Below, piece by piece: positions 34,937 through 43,794 of a DNA stretch of 64,000 nt. The translations under genes and the position numbers were made by a program. Origin of the DNA: Chromatiales bacterium (GTDB taxonomy: Bacteria; Pseudomonadota; Gammaproteobacteria; Chromatiales; Chromatiaceae). Every line of letters begins with the position of its first letter. Positions within the stretch are counted from its first letter, which is position 1. The DNA is taken from positions 58,520 through 122,519 of the forward strand of contig JANQRK010000036.1 of the NCBI GenBank assembly GCA_028284585.1, read 5' to 3'. A model generated the notes under the pieces. It did not search any database. It had not been told where the DNA came from and saw only the letters and a program-made list of their open reading frames with translations.

Positions 34937-36262
34937 TCAGGCGGGTAGGGTGACTTCGATGCATGCACCGCCGAGCGATGAGCGTCCGATGGTGAGCACA
35001 CCTTGGTACTGCCGGACGATCTCGCCAGCCACAGCCAAGCCGATTCCTTCGCCGGGGTGGCGCTGGTCTGCGCGTTCGCCTCGCTGCAGGATGCGCTCCA
35101 CATCGCTCGATGGGATGCCTGGCCCATCGTCGTCGATCATTACCCGCAGCTTGTCATGTTCACGGGTTGCGCTAATCGTGATTTGCTGAACGCAGTGCTT
35201 GTATGCGTTTTCCAAAAGATTGCCAAACAGTTCGAATAGATCGCCCTGATCTGCGCGGACGCGCACTCGGTCGTCGATCTCACTACGGCAGTGCAGGTCC
35301 CGCCCACGGTGTACCTTGTCTAGGCTGTCGCATAGGCGGCGCACCAGCGGCCCGATTGCAATTGGGCGCGGCACCCCGCCGGTACCAGCTACTGCGGCGC
35401 GCTGGCGCTGGTAGCTAACGATCTCGTCGATACGTTCGGTCTGTTCATCGAGTAACTCGCGCAGCGCCGGATCGTTCGTTTGTTCGCCGGCCCCGCGCAA
35501 TACTGCGAGGGGCGTCTTGAGGCTATGCGCAAGGTCGGCCAGGCTATTGCGCACACGCTCTTGGCGCAGTTGGTTCTGAGTGATCAAGGCATTGAGATTA
35601 TCGCTGAGGCCGCGCAATTCTTGGGGTACTTGTCCCTCGATACGGACTGCTTTGCCGCTCTCGAGGCGACTGACCGCGGCGCTCATGGCATGCAGTGGGG
35701 CCAGGCCCCAGCGCATGAGCACCACTTGGGCGGCGAGCAGCAACAACGCCACGCCCCCCAGCCAGCGCCAGAGGGTATCGCGAAATCCGGATTGCTCGGC
35801 GCGCAGCGCGCTGGTATCCAACGCGACCGTGAGCGAATAGTCGATCGCGGCGCCACGGTCATCCTCCCACATCACGCCCTGATCGATGATTGCCAAATCC
35901 GATCCGAAGCGGAAGTGTGTCTCGCCCGCTGGGCGCGGACTGGCCAGGTCGTCATCGCGCCCGAGCAGTGAACCTGAGCGCCAGCGATAGCTGCCCGATT
36001 CACCGACGACTTCGGCATACAACCCAGAGTCGGGTCGATTGAAGGCCGGTGCACCGAGCGCGCGTGGCAATCGCATCCGGCCCATTGCGTCAGCCTGGGC
36101 CGCAGTCAGCAGCGTGTAGACATGGGCTTGTAGCTGCTCGCGAGCAGCGCTCTCAACACTGGTACCGAAGGCCCGGTCCAGCGCGGTGCCGGCGAAACCC
36201 AAAAAGGCGACCAGGATCACCAGGCTGCTGGTTAGCAGGCGGCGGGTTATCGAGTTATTCAC
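34937..36262 (-). CDS. Sensor histidine kinase, PhoQ-like
   Basis: The 441-aa inner-membrane kinase has TM1 (about residues 9-28), a periplasmic sensor of about 135 residues, and TM2 (about 163-184). A HAMP-like linker and the H-box LADLAHSLKTPLAVL (His246) follow. The ATPase lobe has N-box LFGNLLENAYKHC, G1 DDDGPGIP and G2 GEGIGLAVAGEIV. The periplasmic part is acidic in places (GRDDDLASP, MWEDDRG), as in PhoQ, but a ligand cannot be assigned. The start is GTG, just after the response-regulator stop, so the pair is coupled. Confidence 0.85.
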   Translation of the reverse strand: MNNSITRRLLTSSLVILVAFLGFAGTALDRAFGTSVESAAREQLQAHVYTLLTAAQADAMGRMRLPRALGAPAFNRPDSGLYAEVVGESGSYRWRSGSLLGRDDDLASPRPAGETHFRFGSDLAIIDQGVMWEDDRGAAIDYSLTVALDTSALRAEQSGFRDTLWRWLGGVALLLLAAQVVLMRWGLAPLHAMSAAVSRLESGKAVRIEGQVPQELRGLSDNLNALITQNQLRQERVRNSLADLAHSLKTPLAVLRGAGEQTNDPALRELLDEQTERIDEIVSYQRQRAAVAGTGGVPRPIAIGPLVRRLCDSLDKVHRGRDLHCRSEIDDRVRVRADQGDLFELFGNLLENAYKHCVQQITISATREHDKLRVMIDDDGPGIPSSDVERILQRGERADQRHPGEGIGLAVAGEIVRQYQGVLTIGRSSLGGACIEVTLPA

Positions 36263-36264
36263 GG

Positions 36265-36942
36265 TCAGCGGCTGTCGCTGATCAGACGGTAGCCGCGGCC
36301 ACGCAGTGTTTCGATCGGCCGGCGCCTGCCGTCTGGATCGATCTTTTTGCGGATTCGTCCGATCAATACCTCGACCACATTGCTGTCGCGATCGAAGTCC
36401 TGGTCATAGATGTGTTCGGTCAGTTCGGTTTTGGAGACCACCTTGCCGGCGTGCAGCATCAGGTACTCCAGAATGCGGTACTCATGGCCGGTCAGCGTGA
36501 TCGCCTGGCCCGCCTTGTGCACCGTCTGCGCAGCGGTATCGATCTCTAGGCCGGCGGCTTGCAGGATGGGACTGGAGTGCCCGGCGGCGCGGCGCAGTAG
36601 TGCGTTGACTCGTGCCAACAGTTCGGCATTGTGAAATGGTTTGGTCAGGTAGTCGTCGGCACCGCTCTCCAGCCCCTCAACCTTGTCTTGCCAAGCGTCG
36701 CGTGCGGTCAGGATAAGGATCGGGAACGCCCGTTCCAATTCGCGCAGACGTCTGATCAACTCGATTCCCGAGATATCCGGCAGGCCTAGATCGACGATCC
36801 CTAGGTCCATCGGGTACTCGCGGCCGAGAAAAAGCCCTTCCTCGCCGGAGGCGACAGCATCGACTGAATAGCCGCGTTTCTCGAGCTGTCTGGTCAGTTG
36901 CTCGCGCAGCCGGGGTTCGTCCTCTACTAGCAGAATACGCAT
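36265..36942 (-). CDS. OmpR/PhoP-family response regulator
   Basis: The 225-aa protein has a receiver domain with acidic pocket EDE (residues 7-9), phosphoacceptor D51 (IVDLGLPD), Thr in LTARDAWQDK and the Lys in YLTKPF. A winged-helix DNA-binding domain ends RGRGYRLISD. The sequence is closest in character to PhoP. It sits between the upstream PepSY gene and the downstream histidine kinase on one strand. It should bind promoter repeats when phosphorylated by that kinase. Confidence 0.93.
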   Translation of the reverse strand: MRILLVEDEPRLREQLTRQLEKRGYSVDAVASGEEGLFLGREYPMDLGIVDLGLPDISGIELIRRLRELERAFPILILTARDAWQDKVEGLESGADDYLTKPFHNAELLARVNALLRRAAGHSSPILQAAGLEIDTAAQTVHKAGQAITLTGHEYRILEYLMLHAGKVVSKTELTEHIYDQDFDRDSNVVEVLIGRIRKKIDPDGRRRPIETLRGRGYRLISDSR

Positions 36943-36955
36943 GCCCTAGCTCGGG

Positions 36956-37228
36956 TTACTGGCGGCGCTGCGCGCGACCCGACTCGGCGTCCACCCTAAT
37001 ACGCTTCACACGTCCGTCATCGGTCAAAATGCGGATTTTGTGGGACTCGCGTCCCCCATTGCGTTCGGTGTCAGCCGATAGCACCCGGCCAGGGTAGCGG
37101 TCGCGCGCCTCGGAGACCGCGTCCTTAAGCGACTTACGGCGATCTCCATCGGCCCAGGCCGGGTGGCTCAGCAATATGGCCATCAGCAGTAGGCAACGGG
37201 ATATCATCTTAATCATCCGGGTCCACAT
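36956..37228 (-). CDS. Exported PepSY-domain protein
   Basis: The protein has an N-terminal signal (MISRCLLLMAILLSHPAWA) and a PepSY-like domain (RKSLKDAVSEARDRYPGRVLSADTE, then KIRILTDDGRVKRIRVDAESG). The start is uncertain: ATGs at 37228, 37216 and 37207 are possible, and GAGGAGG lies 16 bases before the first. I give the first, a 90-aa protein. It is the first gene of the operon with the PhoP/PhoQ-like pair, an association I recall from other gammaproteobacteria. A modulating role in the periplasm is inferred. Confidence 0.75.
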   Translation of the reverse strand: MWTRMIKMISRCLLLMAILLSHPAWADGDRRKSLKDAVSEARDRYPGRVLSADTERNGGRESHKIRILTDDGRVKRIRVDAESGRAQRRQ

Positions 37229-37571
37229 CGGTCTTCGCAGCCGACCTCCTCTGATACTCTGGGCTTGATGCTGTGGCGTCGTGCGCAGTGACAGCTCCAT
37301 GCGTGTTACTTTATACCCAAATCGCAAGGCTTCCTGAAACGCCGTAGTGTTCTGTTGGCCGCGATAGTCGCTGAGGATCCAAGGGTCGCCTCACCAACGA
37401 CGCTCACTGGCCCGGCATGCTCAGGTAACAAAGTTAGCCGGACCCGCCTGAACTGGGCCTGAATGCCTTTGTGGATTCATGTCGGGCGGCGCCGTTGGCT
37501 GAGCAGGAACAGGCCCAGCACCGTGGTCGTAATCGATGGCCCGGCCGGTGTGTCCAGCCAGAACGAGGCGC

Positions 37572-37839
37572 CTAGTGGGCCAAGCGGATAATTCTGTAAC
37601 GCTCAGAGCCACGGTGCGAGCGCGAATCAAGGCGTGTTTCGCAGGCAATGGCCGCGCCCTTGGCAAGCAACGCAACACGGAGTCGCGCTCGCACAGTGGT
37701 TCCCAAAGGGCCAGGGCACAAGCATCGTGGGCTGTGTTGCCGTCCTTGGAAAGGGCTTGCCATTCCCGGCGGACTGCGCCTCGCCCACAATGCTTGTGCC
37801 GTGGCTGAGCGCCACTGAATTATCCGCTTGGCCCACTAG
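37572..37839. mobile_element. Element A: 260-bp CTAG-flanked inverted-repeat element (MITE-like)
   Basis: CTAG duplications at 37572-37575 and 37836-37839 flank a 260-bp segment. Its ends are inverted repeats of 31 bases (28 match) starting TGGGCCAAGCGG. Inside are further inverted pairs (GTGCGAGCGCGA/TCGCGCTCGCAC and GCACAAGCAT/ATGCTTGTGC). It has no coding frame of note. It lies inside znuB. The size, terminal repeats and target duplication fit a miniature element moved in trans; a CTAG duplication is typical of some IS5-group transposases. Confidence 0.85.
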
Positions 37840-37995
37840 CCCGCCACCAACCGCCAAGGCCCCGAGCACTGTCTAACACGGCTGTTCGTTCCGGTGAGCG
37901 GCTGAGTCGCTGCGCGGCGGCCGCGGGGATAATAAGCAAGGCGGTGATCAACAATACACCGACCAGTTTCATCGCCGCGGCGATGACCAAGGCAA

Positions 37996-38267
37996 CTAGG
38001 GCCTGTTCACACTAAGTGAGACGCAGCGTTGCCGCCCCAAAACGCGCCAGGCAAGGCGCGAGGAGACCGATTTAGTGAGTCTAAATGAACGACGAGCAAC
38101 GCCACATGGCGTGTTTTGGGGCGCAACCCGAAGGGGACGGGGCCGTTTTCCGGTCCAGCGGCGTTGCTGCTGGCTCATGTGCGGTGGGCACACCGCGCTC
38201 ACAGTGCCTTGTTGGCCAGAAAAACGGCCGCCGTCGCTGCGCCTCGCGTAGTGTGAACAGGCCCTAG
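37996..38267. mobile_element. Element B: 264-bp CTAG-flanked inverted-repeat element (MITE-like)
   Basis: CTAG duplications at 37996-37999 and 38264-38267 flank a 264-bp segment. Its ends are inverted repeats of 29 bases (26 match) starting GGCCTGTTCACAC. It is distinct from element A in terminal and internal sequence. It carries no gene. A partial related copy lies at 19987-20170. It is inserted in znuB about 160 bases from element A. Confidence 0.88.
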
Positions 38268-38655
38268 TAGCATGCAGGCCAGTTTGACATGCGCCACTCG
38301 CACTCCATCAACGGCGGCGAGTTCGGCATGCACGCTGAGATTGAGCAGCGGTTGCCAGAGCGCCAACAGGGCCAACAGGCTGAGTAGTGCACCGCGCCAG
38401 ATTCACAGCAGCTCACCCGTACCGACCGCCAGAATGTCGCCAAACAGGTAGGCCATGAGATCGATGCGCACATCATCATGCAAACTGATCGCTATCAGGC
38501 CGACTGCCAAGGAGCCGTGCGCGAGGATGCCGAGTAGCATCGAGTACGCCAAGGTGTCGCCGAAGTAGGCCATGCGCAGCCAGACCACGAACACACCCAG
38601 CGGACCGCTGATCAGGCTCAGCCCCAGGCTAGCAGCGAGCGCCTGAAACAGGAAG

Positions 38656-39402
38656 TCATCCATCTCGGGGTAGCCTGTCTCTCGTTACCACATCGCCATG
38701 TAGGTCATGGGCATGATCGTGGTGGTGGGTATAGACCGCCAGCGTGCCGGCATCGGTCGCCCCGAATAGCTCGAGGTAGGCCGGATGACGGCTCACCTTG
38801 TCCGGATGGCCTGCACAACAGACGTGCTGATTGATACACAGTGCTTCGTCGGTGCCTGCCATAACAAGGTGCAGATCGTGTGACACCATCAACACCGCAC
38901 AGCCATGTCGGTCGCGCAAGCGTACGATCAGCCGATACAGTTCGGCTTGGCCGTTGACGTCGATGCCCTGCACTGGCTCGTCGAGTACCAGTAGGTCCGG
39001 ATTGGCGAGCAATGCCCGAGCGAGTAGCACGCGTTGGGTCTCGCCGCCCGGCAGACCCTGCATTGGGCGACCGAGCAGATGCTCGCTGCCAAGTTCTTGC
39101 ACATCCCGGTGCAGGCGTACGCCGTCATGGTGAGCCAGAGTGAGAAAACGTCGTACGCTCAGGGGCATGTTCGTAGACAATCCCAGGCGTTGTGGCATGT
39201 AGCCAATATGCAGGCCTTGGCCGTGTTCGATGGTGCCACTGCTGGGTGGGTCAGGCCGAGTGCCATACGCACCAGCGTGGCCTTGCCGGCGCCGTTCGGA
39301 GCGATCACTATGAGTATCCCATGGCGTCGGATCTCGAGATCAATATGGTGCACTAGTTCGCGGTCACGGACACTGACTCCGAGGTCGTGGCCGACGATCA
39401 GT
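38656..39402 (-). pseudogene. znuC: znuC (zinc ABC ATPase), frameshifted and with altered ATPase motifs
   Basis: The N-terminal part ([35 protein letters not shown]) and the C-terminal part ([21 protein letters not shown] onward, [22 protein letters not shown]) lie in different frames. One missing base around 39233-39240, in what should read PAVGTIEHG, accounts for this. The Walker A Ser is Ala (GKAT) and the signature LSGGE is LPGGE, two further changes hostile to ATPase function. No standard start codon sits at the 5' end right after the zur stop (39406); a CTG is the nearest. The 3' end overlaps znuB by eight bases. Confidence 0.88.
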
Positions 39403-39405
39403 TGT

Positions 39406-39903
39406 TCAGGTGTCGTCGGCCTGTCCGGCGCAGCTGGGGCACAGGCCCGCGATTTCGACCGTCTGCTCGCGGATGCGAAACTGCAGTCCCGCGGCATTGC
39501 GCTGGATGCGCCGGCTGTGCGAGTTGTCGGCTTGCTCGACGGTGATGCCGCATCGGTCGCAGATGAAGATCTGCGCGTCGTGGCGTCTACCTGGGTGGGC
39601 ACAGCCAACGAAGGCGTTACGTGAGCTTATGCGATGGATCAGACCGTTGGCGAGCAGGAAGTCGAGCGCTCGATACACGGCCGGAGGCGACGGTCGATGG
39701 CCCTCGCGGGTGAGCTGATCGAGGATTTCGTAGGCACCTCTTGGGCGGTGGCTCTGCCAGACAAGCTCGAGCACGCGGCGCCGGGTCGAGGTTAGCCGTA
39801 GGCCGTGTTTGTTGCACAGCCTTTCTGCATTGCGCAGTGCGCTGCGTACGCAGATGTGGTGGTCGCGTTCGGCACTCAGAGAGGCACCTGAATGCTCGAT
39901 CAT
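39406..39903 (-). CDS. zur: Zinc uptake regulator Zur
   Basis: The 165-aa Fur-family repressor senses zinc and represses zinc uptake. A winged helix (RLTSTRRRVLELVWQSHRPRG, PSPPAVYRALDFLLANGLIH) precedes the zinc-site part with FVGCAHPGRRHDAQIFICDRCG and a terminal CPSC. The two CxxC pairs of the structural site and the His-rich segment are intact. It sits inside the decayed znu operon: its ATG overlaps the ancestral znuA stop (ATGA), and znuC followed directly. It is the only gene of the operon without a visible lesion. Confidence 0.92.
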   Translation of the reverse strand: MIEHSGASLSAERDHHICVRSALRNAERLCNKHGLRLTSTRRRVLELVWQSHRPRGAYEILDQLTREGHRPSPPAVYRALDFLLANGLIHRISSRNAFVGCAHPGRRHDAQIFICDRCGITVEQADNSHSRRIQRNAAGLQFRIREQTVEIAGLCPSCAGQADDT

Positions 39904-40796
39904 GTGGGTAGTCCTCCACCGATGCAGTGATTCAAGCCGCCCGCGATCGTCTGCATCACTTTTTATATGTGCCGACTCCCGGGGCGATATCTGCGCTCAG
40001 CGAGTCGAGTACCGTATGGCGGATTGACAGACCCTTGCGCATCACCTCGACTAGCCGAGGCCGGAACTGTGGCTCGGAAAACAGGCAGCATATCTGCCCA
40101 GATGCCAGCTGTGCGCGTCACGCCGACAGATGGCCGGCGCCCGGGCTGCGTTCTGGGTGAGTAGTGATTGCCCCCATCGAGCGCAGCCCGCAGCGGTGCT
40201 CGAGGTATTGGTAGGCGTCGTTAAACACGGTGTAGGCGCCTTCGACTTTACTCAGAATCTCCTGCAGATTGCGATTTAGGAAGATCAGACGTGCCCGTGT
40301 CTGGGACAGATTGCGCCGATAATATGCCGCGTTTGCCGGGTCCCCAGCGGTTAGTGTTCGGGCGATCCCTTTGGCCATTACGATCGCACTTGGCCGGTGA
40401 CAACCAGACATGCGGGTCGGCGACGGTCGATTCCATAGACCGGTGTGGCCTCGGATGGGTGGTCAGATGCCGTGCCGCGAGCGTCTCCATGCCGGGCAGG
40501 TCGAGCATCGTGACGCTGCGCGTGTCTTCGAGTACGGCTAGTAGAGGCTGCAGCGGCCGTTCCAGCGGTGGCCCAATCCCGAATACAAGATCTGCCCGGT
40601 GCAATTTGCGCGCATCGGAGGGACGCAGGCCGAGCGCGTGCGGGGACTCGCCAGGGCGCGACAGCAACTCTGGCTCGGCTATGCCATCCATGATCTCTGC
40701 CACCAGCGAATGCAAGGGTGCGATGCTGGCGACAACCTTCGGAGTGGCTAGTGTCACTGTAATCTTGGAGCCCACACGGATGATCACCAGCACCAA
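39900..40796 (-). pseudogene. znuA: znuA (periplasmic zinc-binding protein), multiple lesions
   Basis: The ZnuA-like frame begins at about 40796 (TTG) with PKVVASIAPLHSLVAEIMDG but lacks a normal signal peptide. It holds to DPHVWLSPA, then a one-base insertion near 40388-40392 shifts to AIVMAKGIARTL and FNDAYQYLEHRCGL. A TGA at 40118-40120 interrupts before AQLASGQICCLFSEPQFRPRLVEV. Another shift at an A-run (39959-39964) leads to the C-terminal MQTIAGGLNHC. The ancestral stop overlaps the zur ATG. A few conserved residues (DPHVWLSP, EPQFRP) remain recognisable. Confidence 0.9.
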
Positions 40797-40863
40797 TTAG
40801 GTACGAATGGTCAGTGTTGCGGGCAAGACGGGCCTCGATGGCAGAGCGTTCAGCGTCAGGTAT

Positions 40864-40883
40864 AATGTAATAGCATAACATTT
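40864..40883. promoter_or_regulatory. Candidate Zur box upstream of znuA
   Basis: AATGTAATAGCATAACATTT is close to the gammaproteobacterial Zur consensus (GTTATANNATAAC core with ATG/CAT flanks). It lies about 70 bases upstream of the znuA pseudogene and divergent from the cyclase gene. Conservation of the operator beside a broken operon suggests recent decay. Confidence 0.7.
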
Positions 40884-41029
40884 AAGCGCGATCGGGACAG
40901 AGCCGGTCGAGGTTGTGTAATACGGCCGATCGCAAACTTATTGGCCTCAAGTGGTAGATTAAGGTTCCCCGAAATGAATCGGGGCGCTAAGGCGTGTCGT
41001 TGTAGGGCTCGCCGGTAGGAGCGTGACAG

Positions 41030-42541
41030 ATGAGTGTCAGCCGACAGACCACCAATGGGTACGAGTTCGAACAGATGCGACCCAGCGCTGCCAGCGACGC
41101 GCCTTTACACAAGGTTTGGCGACGCTACGAGAATTCCTCGCTTCCGCTGAGCCTCAAGTGGTCGTTGAGCATTGCCGCGTTGATCGTGACCACCATGGGC
41201 CTGCTGGGTTCGTACCTGATTCAGCAGCAGGAGGCCAGCTACCGCGGCCAGTTCGATCGCTTCAGCGAGGTGATCGTCGATCAGTTCGTGCGGATAAGCG
41301 GCGAACCCTTGATGGCCGGTGATGCCCTCAGCCTGCAGGTCCTGCTGCAGCGCCATGTCCAGAGCCATTTGATACTGGGGGCTGCGCTGCATGATGCCAA
41401 GGGCACACGCGTAGTCGAGCAGGGGGTTGTAGCACCTGGCTCGGTTGCTGCCCGGTTCGACGCAACTGGCATCGTCTCTTGGGACTGGGAAAACGCTGGC
41501 CATGCGGCGGTTTCCTACGTCAGCCCCGTGCTCTATCAGGATGTCGTTGCCGGTTACCTCTTGGTCAGCATCGACCGATCACCTCTCGAGCGGGATTTAC
41601 ATAACACGTTTCAGTTGTTGATGATCTCGACAGCGCTGATGATGCTGGCTGGCATCCTGCTTGCCTCGGCCTTGGCACATCGTCTTTCGCGACCGATCGA
41701 GCATTTGGCGCGTGCTGGAGAGGTACTCGGGGCGCAGCGGCCGCTCGGCTTGGACGAGCGGCGCGACGAGATTGGACAGGTGCTGCAGACCTTTCAACAC
41801 CTGGCCGATGGCTACCAACGTATGGACGAGGCTGAGGCTGCCTTGTCGCGCTATGTGTCCCCCCAGGTCGCTCAGCAAGTGTTGGCGGGTGAGGCCGGGC
41901 TGTCACCCGGCGGTGAAAGTGTCGTCGGGAGTGTGTTGTTCTGCGATATCGTTGGTTTCACTGAACTTTCTGAATCGCGTGATCCAGTCGAAGTAGCTGC
42001 GTTGCTGAACGACTACTTCGGCTATTTTGCGATGGCCGCGGAGAGCTGTGGCGGCACCGTCGATAAGTTTATCGGTGATTGCATCATGGTCGTGTTCGGT
42101 GTGCCGCATGCCGACCCACACCACGCGGTGCATGCGATGACCTGCGGGATGCTGATACAGCACCTCGCGCGGCGCATCAATGAACTGCGTGTCGAGCGCG
42201 AGCTGGCTACCGTAATGTTTCGCATCGGTATCAGCAGTGGTCCTATGCTGGCGGGTAACCTGGGTAGCAGTGAGCGCATGCAATACACAGTGGTGGGCGA
42301 CACGGTAAACGTCGCCGCGCGTCTATGCGGCGTAGCGGAGCCTGGTGGTGTGCTGCTGACGGGCTCGATGATGCCGTCCGGACACCCCGGCCGGCCCGAT
42401 CACTACCGGCGTTTGGGACCGGCAACTCTGCGGGGTCGCAAGCAGACCGTTGAGCTTGTCGCGATGGACGTGCAGGCAGTAGCCCGGGACGAAGATGCCG
42501 ATCGGTTGATTGGCCGCATCCTGCCATCGGTGAACCAGTGA
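41030..42541 (+). CDS. Membrane class III adenylate/guanylate cyclase with HAMP domain
   Basis: The 503-aa inner-membrane protein has TM1 (~45-64), a periplasmic sensor (~65-195), TM2 (~197-217) and HAMP (~218-275). A class III cyclase domain (~300-480) follows. Metal Asp are D306 (FCDIVGFTELSE) and D350 (DKFIGDCIMVV). Lys346 with D424-T425 (VVGDTVNVAARL) is the adenine-type substrate pair, and N427 and R431 complete the site. I therefore infer cAMP synthesis. The start has TAGGAG eight bases upstream. Its stop overlaps the GTG of the TPR lipoprotein gene by four bases. Confidence 0.9.
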   Translation: MSVSRQTTNGYEFEQMRPSAASDAPLHKVWRRYENSSLPLSLKWSLSIAALIVTTMGLLGSYLIQQQEASYRGQFDRFSEVIVDQFVRISGEPLMAGDALSLQVLLQRHVQSHLILGAALHDAKGTRVVEQGVVAPGSVAARFDATGIVSWDWENAGHAAVSYVSPVLYQDVVAGYLLVSIDRSPLERDLHNTFQLLMISTALMMLAGILLASALAHRLSRPIEHLARAGEVLGAQRPLGLDERRDEIGQVLQTFQHLADGYQRMDEAEAALSRYVSPQVAQQVLAGEAGLSPGGESVVGSVLFCDIVGFTELSESRDPVEVAALLNDYFGYFAMAAESCGGTVDKFIGDCIMVVFGVPHADPHHAVHAMTCGMLIQHLARRINELRVERELATVMFRIGISSGPMLAGNLGSSERMQYTVVGDTVNVAARLCGVAEPGGVLLTGSMMPSGHPGRPDHYRRLGPATLRGRKQTVELVAMDVQAVARDEDADRLIGRILPSVNQ

Positions 42542-43533
42542 CGCGGCAATATCTGGGGCTGGTGGCCCTGTCTTTGTTGGTTACGGCTTGTAGCGGCCTG
42601 GGGCCAAGGCAAGGTACGGGTCCTGCGACTGTTGCGGACCGCACCCAGACCCTGCCAACAAATGCGACGCTAGCGGTACAGGATGCCCGAGAACTTGCGG
42701 ACAGCGGGTACTGGGCTGATGCCATTGCACTACTGGATGGCGCTACCCATCGCTTTCCAAATGATGCCACTGTGGTTGAAGAGCGCGAGAAACTTGTTGA
42801 GCGTTGGGCTTACGAACAGCGGGTAATCGAGGACCAGATCTTGGTAAACGATGCCGAGGGTCTTAGTGAGAAGCTTGCGCTGCTTGAAAGGTTGGCCATA
42901 GCCGAGCCGGGCGACTTGGTGGTGGTTTCGCGCCGCGCCTATTGGAACGAGGCCTTGGCCGGCAAGCTCGAAAAGCTAGTCGCTTGTTGTGACACCCATG
43001 TGTCGAAGCAGCCTGCGTTGGCCCGTCGTTGTTTGTCGGTGGCCTCGGAGATTTCTGCACCGCGCGCGATCTCGCGCCAGCTAACAAAGATCAAAGAACA
43101 ATTGCGCGAGACCGAAGCGCGGGTGGCGCAGCGCCAGCGCGTGGCTGCAGAGAAGCAAGACCAGGCACGCGTCACGGAATTGATGGAGAAGGCAAACTCG
43201 GCGCTGCGCCAACGCGAGTATCGGCAAGCCTTGGATACCTTGCGTCAGGTGGCTCGACTCGAACCGCGCAATCCCGAGATGCTGAAGCTCCGGCGACAGA
43301 TCAAACGCGTGATTCGTCCGCAGATCGAAGCCTTGGTGAAAAGGGGCGACCAGTTGTACCTGGATGAGCAATTGGACGCGGCGGTGGCGACTTGGCGCGC
43401 GGCGCTCAATCTCAGGCCGCACGATGAAGAGATACGTGCGCGGATCGAGCGTGCGCAGACTGTGCTTTCGAAACTGGATGAACTGCGCCGTGAACAGAAT
43501 AAGCCGGACAAGCCCGGCACTGCGGGCGAGTAA
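42538..43533 (+). CDS. TPR-like lipoprotein coupled to the cyclase gene
   Basis: The 331-aa protein has a lipoprotein signal with lipobox LVTAC (Cys18). It then has helical repeats resembling TPR (ARELADSGYWADAIALLD, ANSALRQREYRQALDTLR, GDQLYLDEQLDAAVATWRAALNLRP), with a charged coiled-coil stretch between (~180-215). GTG start at 42538 overlaps the cyclase TGA (GTGA), so it is translationally coupled. I infer an outer- or inner-membrane lipoprotein that may sense or scaffold for the cyclase. The specific role is unknown. Confidence 0.8.
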   Translation: MTRQYLGLVALSLLVTACSGLGPRQGTGPATVADRTQTLPTNATLAVQDARELADSGYWADAIALLDGATHRFPNDATVVEEREKLVERWAYEQRVIEDQILVNDAEGLSEKLALLERLAIAEPGDLVVVSRRAYWNEALAGKLEKLVACCDTHVSKQPALARRCLSVASEISAPRAISRQLTKIKEQLRETEARVAQRQRVAAEKQDQARVTELMEKANSALRQREYRQALDTLRQVARLEPRNPEMLKLRRQIKRVIRPQIEALVKRGDQLYLDEQLDAAVATWRAALNLRPHDEEIRARIERAQTVLSKLDELRREQNKPDKPGTAGE

Positions 43534-43587
43534 CTGTCTACCGTTTGTGCAAGCAGCGGGGTATGTCCGTTTGCATCTCGTACGCTC

Positions 43588-43794
43588 TTAGGCGTCGAGG
43601 TCAGGGATCAGTAGGCTCGACAAGCGGGCCATAGTGTCCTTGAGCAAAAGCTTGCGTTTCTTCAGGCGTCGCAGGCGCAATTGATCGGCCTTGGGATCTT
43701 CGGCCAGACGATGGATCGCCTCATCGAGGTCGCGGTGCTCGATGCGCAGTTCGGCAATACGTTGCCGCAGTTGGTTGGCGTCTTCTTCTTCCAT
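43588..43794 (-). CDS. DUF465 (YdcH-like) small coiled-coil protein
   Basis: The 68-aa protein matches the DUF465 pattern: an N-terminal charged helix (QLRQRIAELRIEHRDLDEAIHRL), a turn with DPKADQLRLRRLKKRKLLLKD, and a short C-tail. The function of this family is unknown. The gene converges with the lipoprotein gene. Confidence 0.85.
   Translation of the reverse strand: MEEEDANQLRQRIAELRIEHRDLDEAIHRLAEDPKADQLRLRRLKKRKLLLKDTMARLSSLLIPDLDA

Larger units (their letters stand above)
37477..38663 (-). pseudogene. znuB: znuB (zinc ABC permease), disrupted by two elements, a stop and a frameshift
   Basis: The N-terminal 86 residues ([39 protein letters not shown]) are ZnuB. A TGA at 38403-38405 ends the frame after GELL. 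The same frame then continues with ZnuB-like sequence to HVKLACML, where element B is inserted. Beyond it the sequence resumes as LVALVIAAAMKLVGVLLITALL. A frameshift follows near 37865, then GALAVGGG. Element A is inserted there, then the C-terminal SFWLDTPAGPSI continues to a stop at 37477-37479. Removing each element plus one CTAG restores the frame at both junctions. The intact protein would be a six- to nine-helix inner-membrane zinc permease; it cannot be functional now. Confidence 0.93.

Noticed and set aside
37536..37876. Small frames inside element A as genes
   Set aside because: They are mirror-image frames created by the inverted repeats (GQADNS at both ends) and have no ribosome sites.
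39230..39245. Programmed frameshift in znuC
   Set aside because: No slippery heptamer or stimulatory hairpin is evident, the ATPase motifs are also damaged, and neighbouring znuA and znuB are clearly broken.
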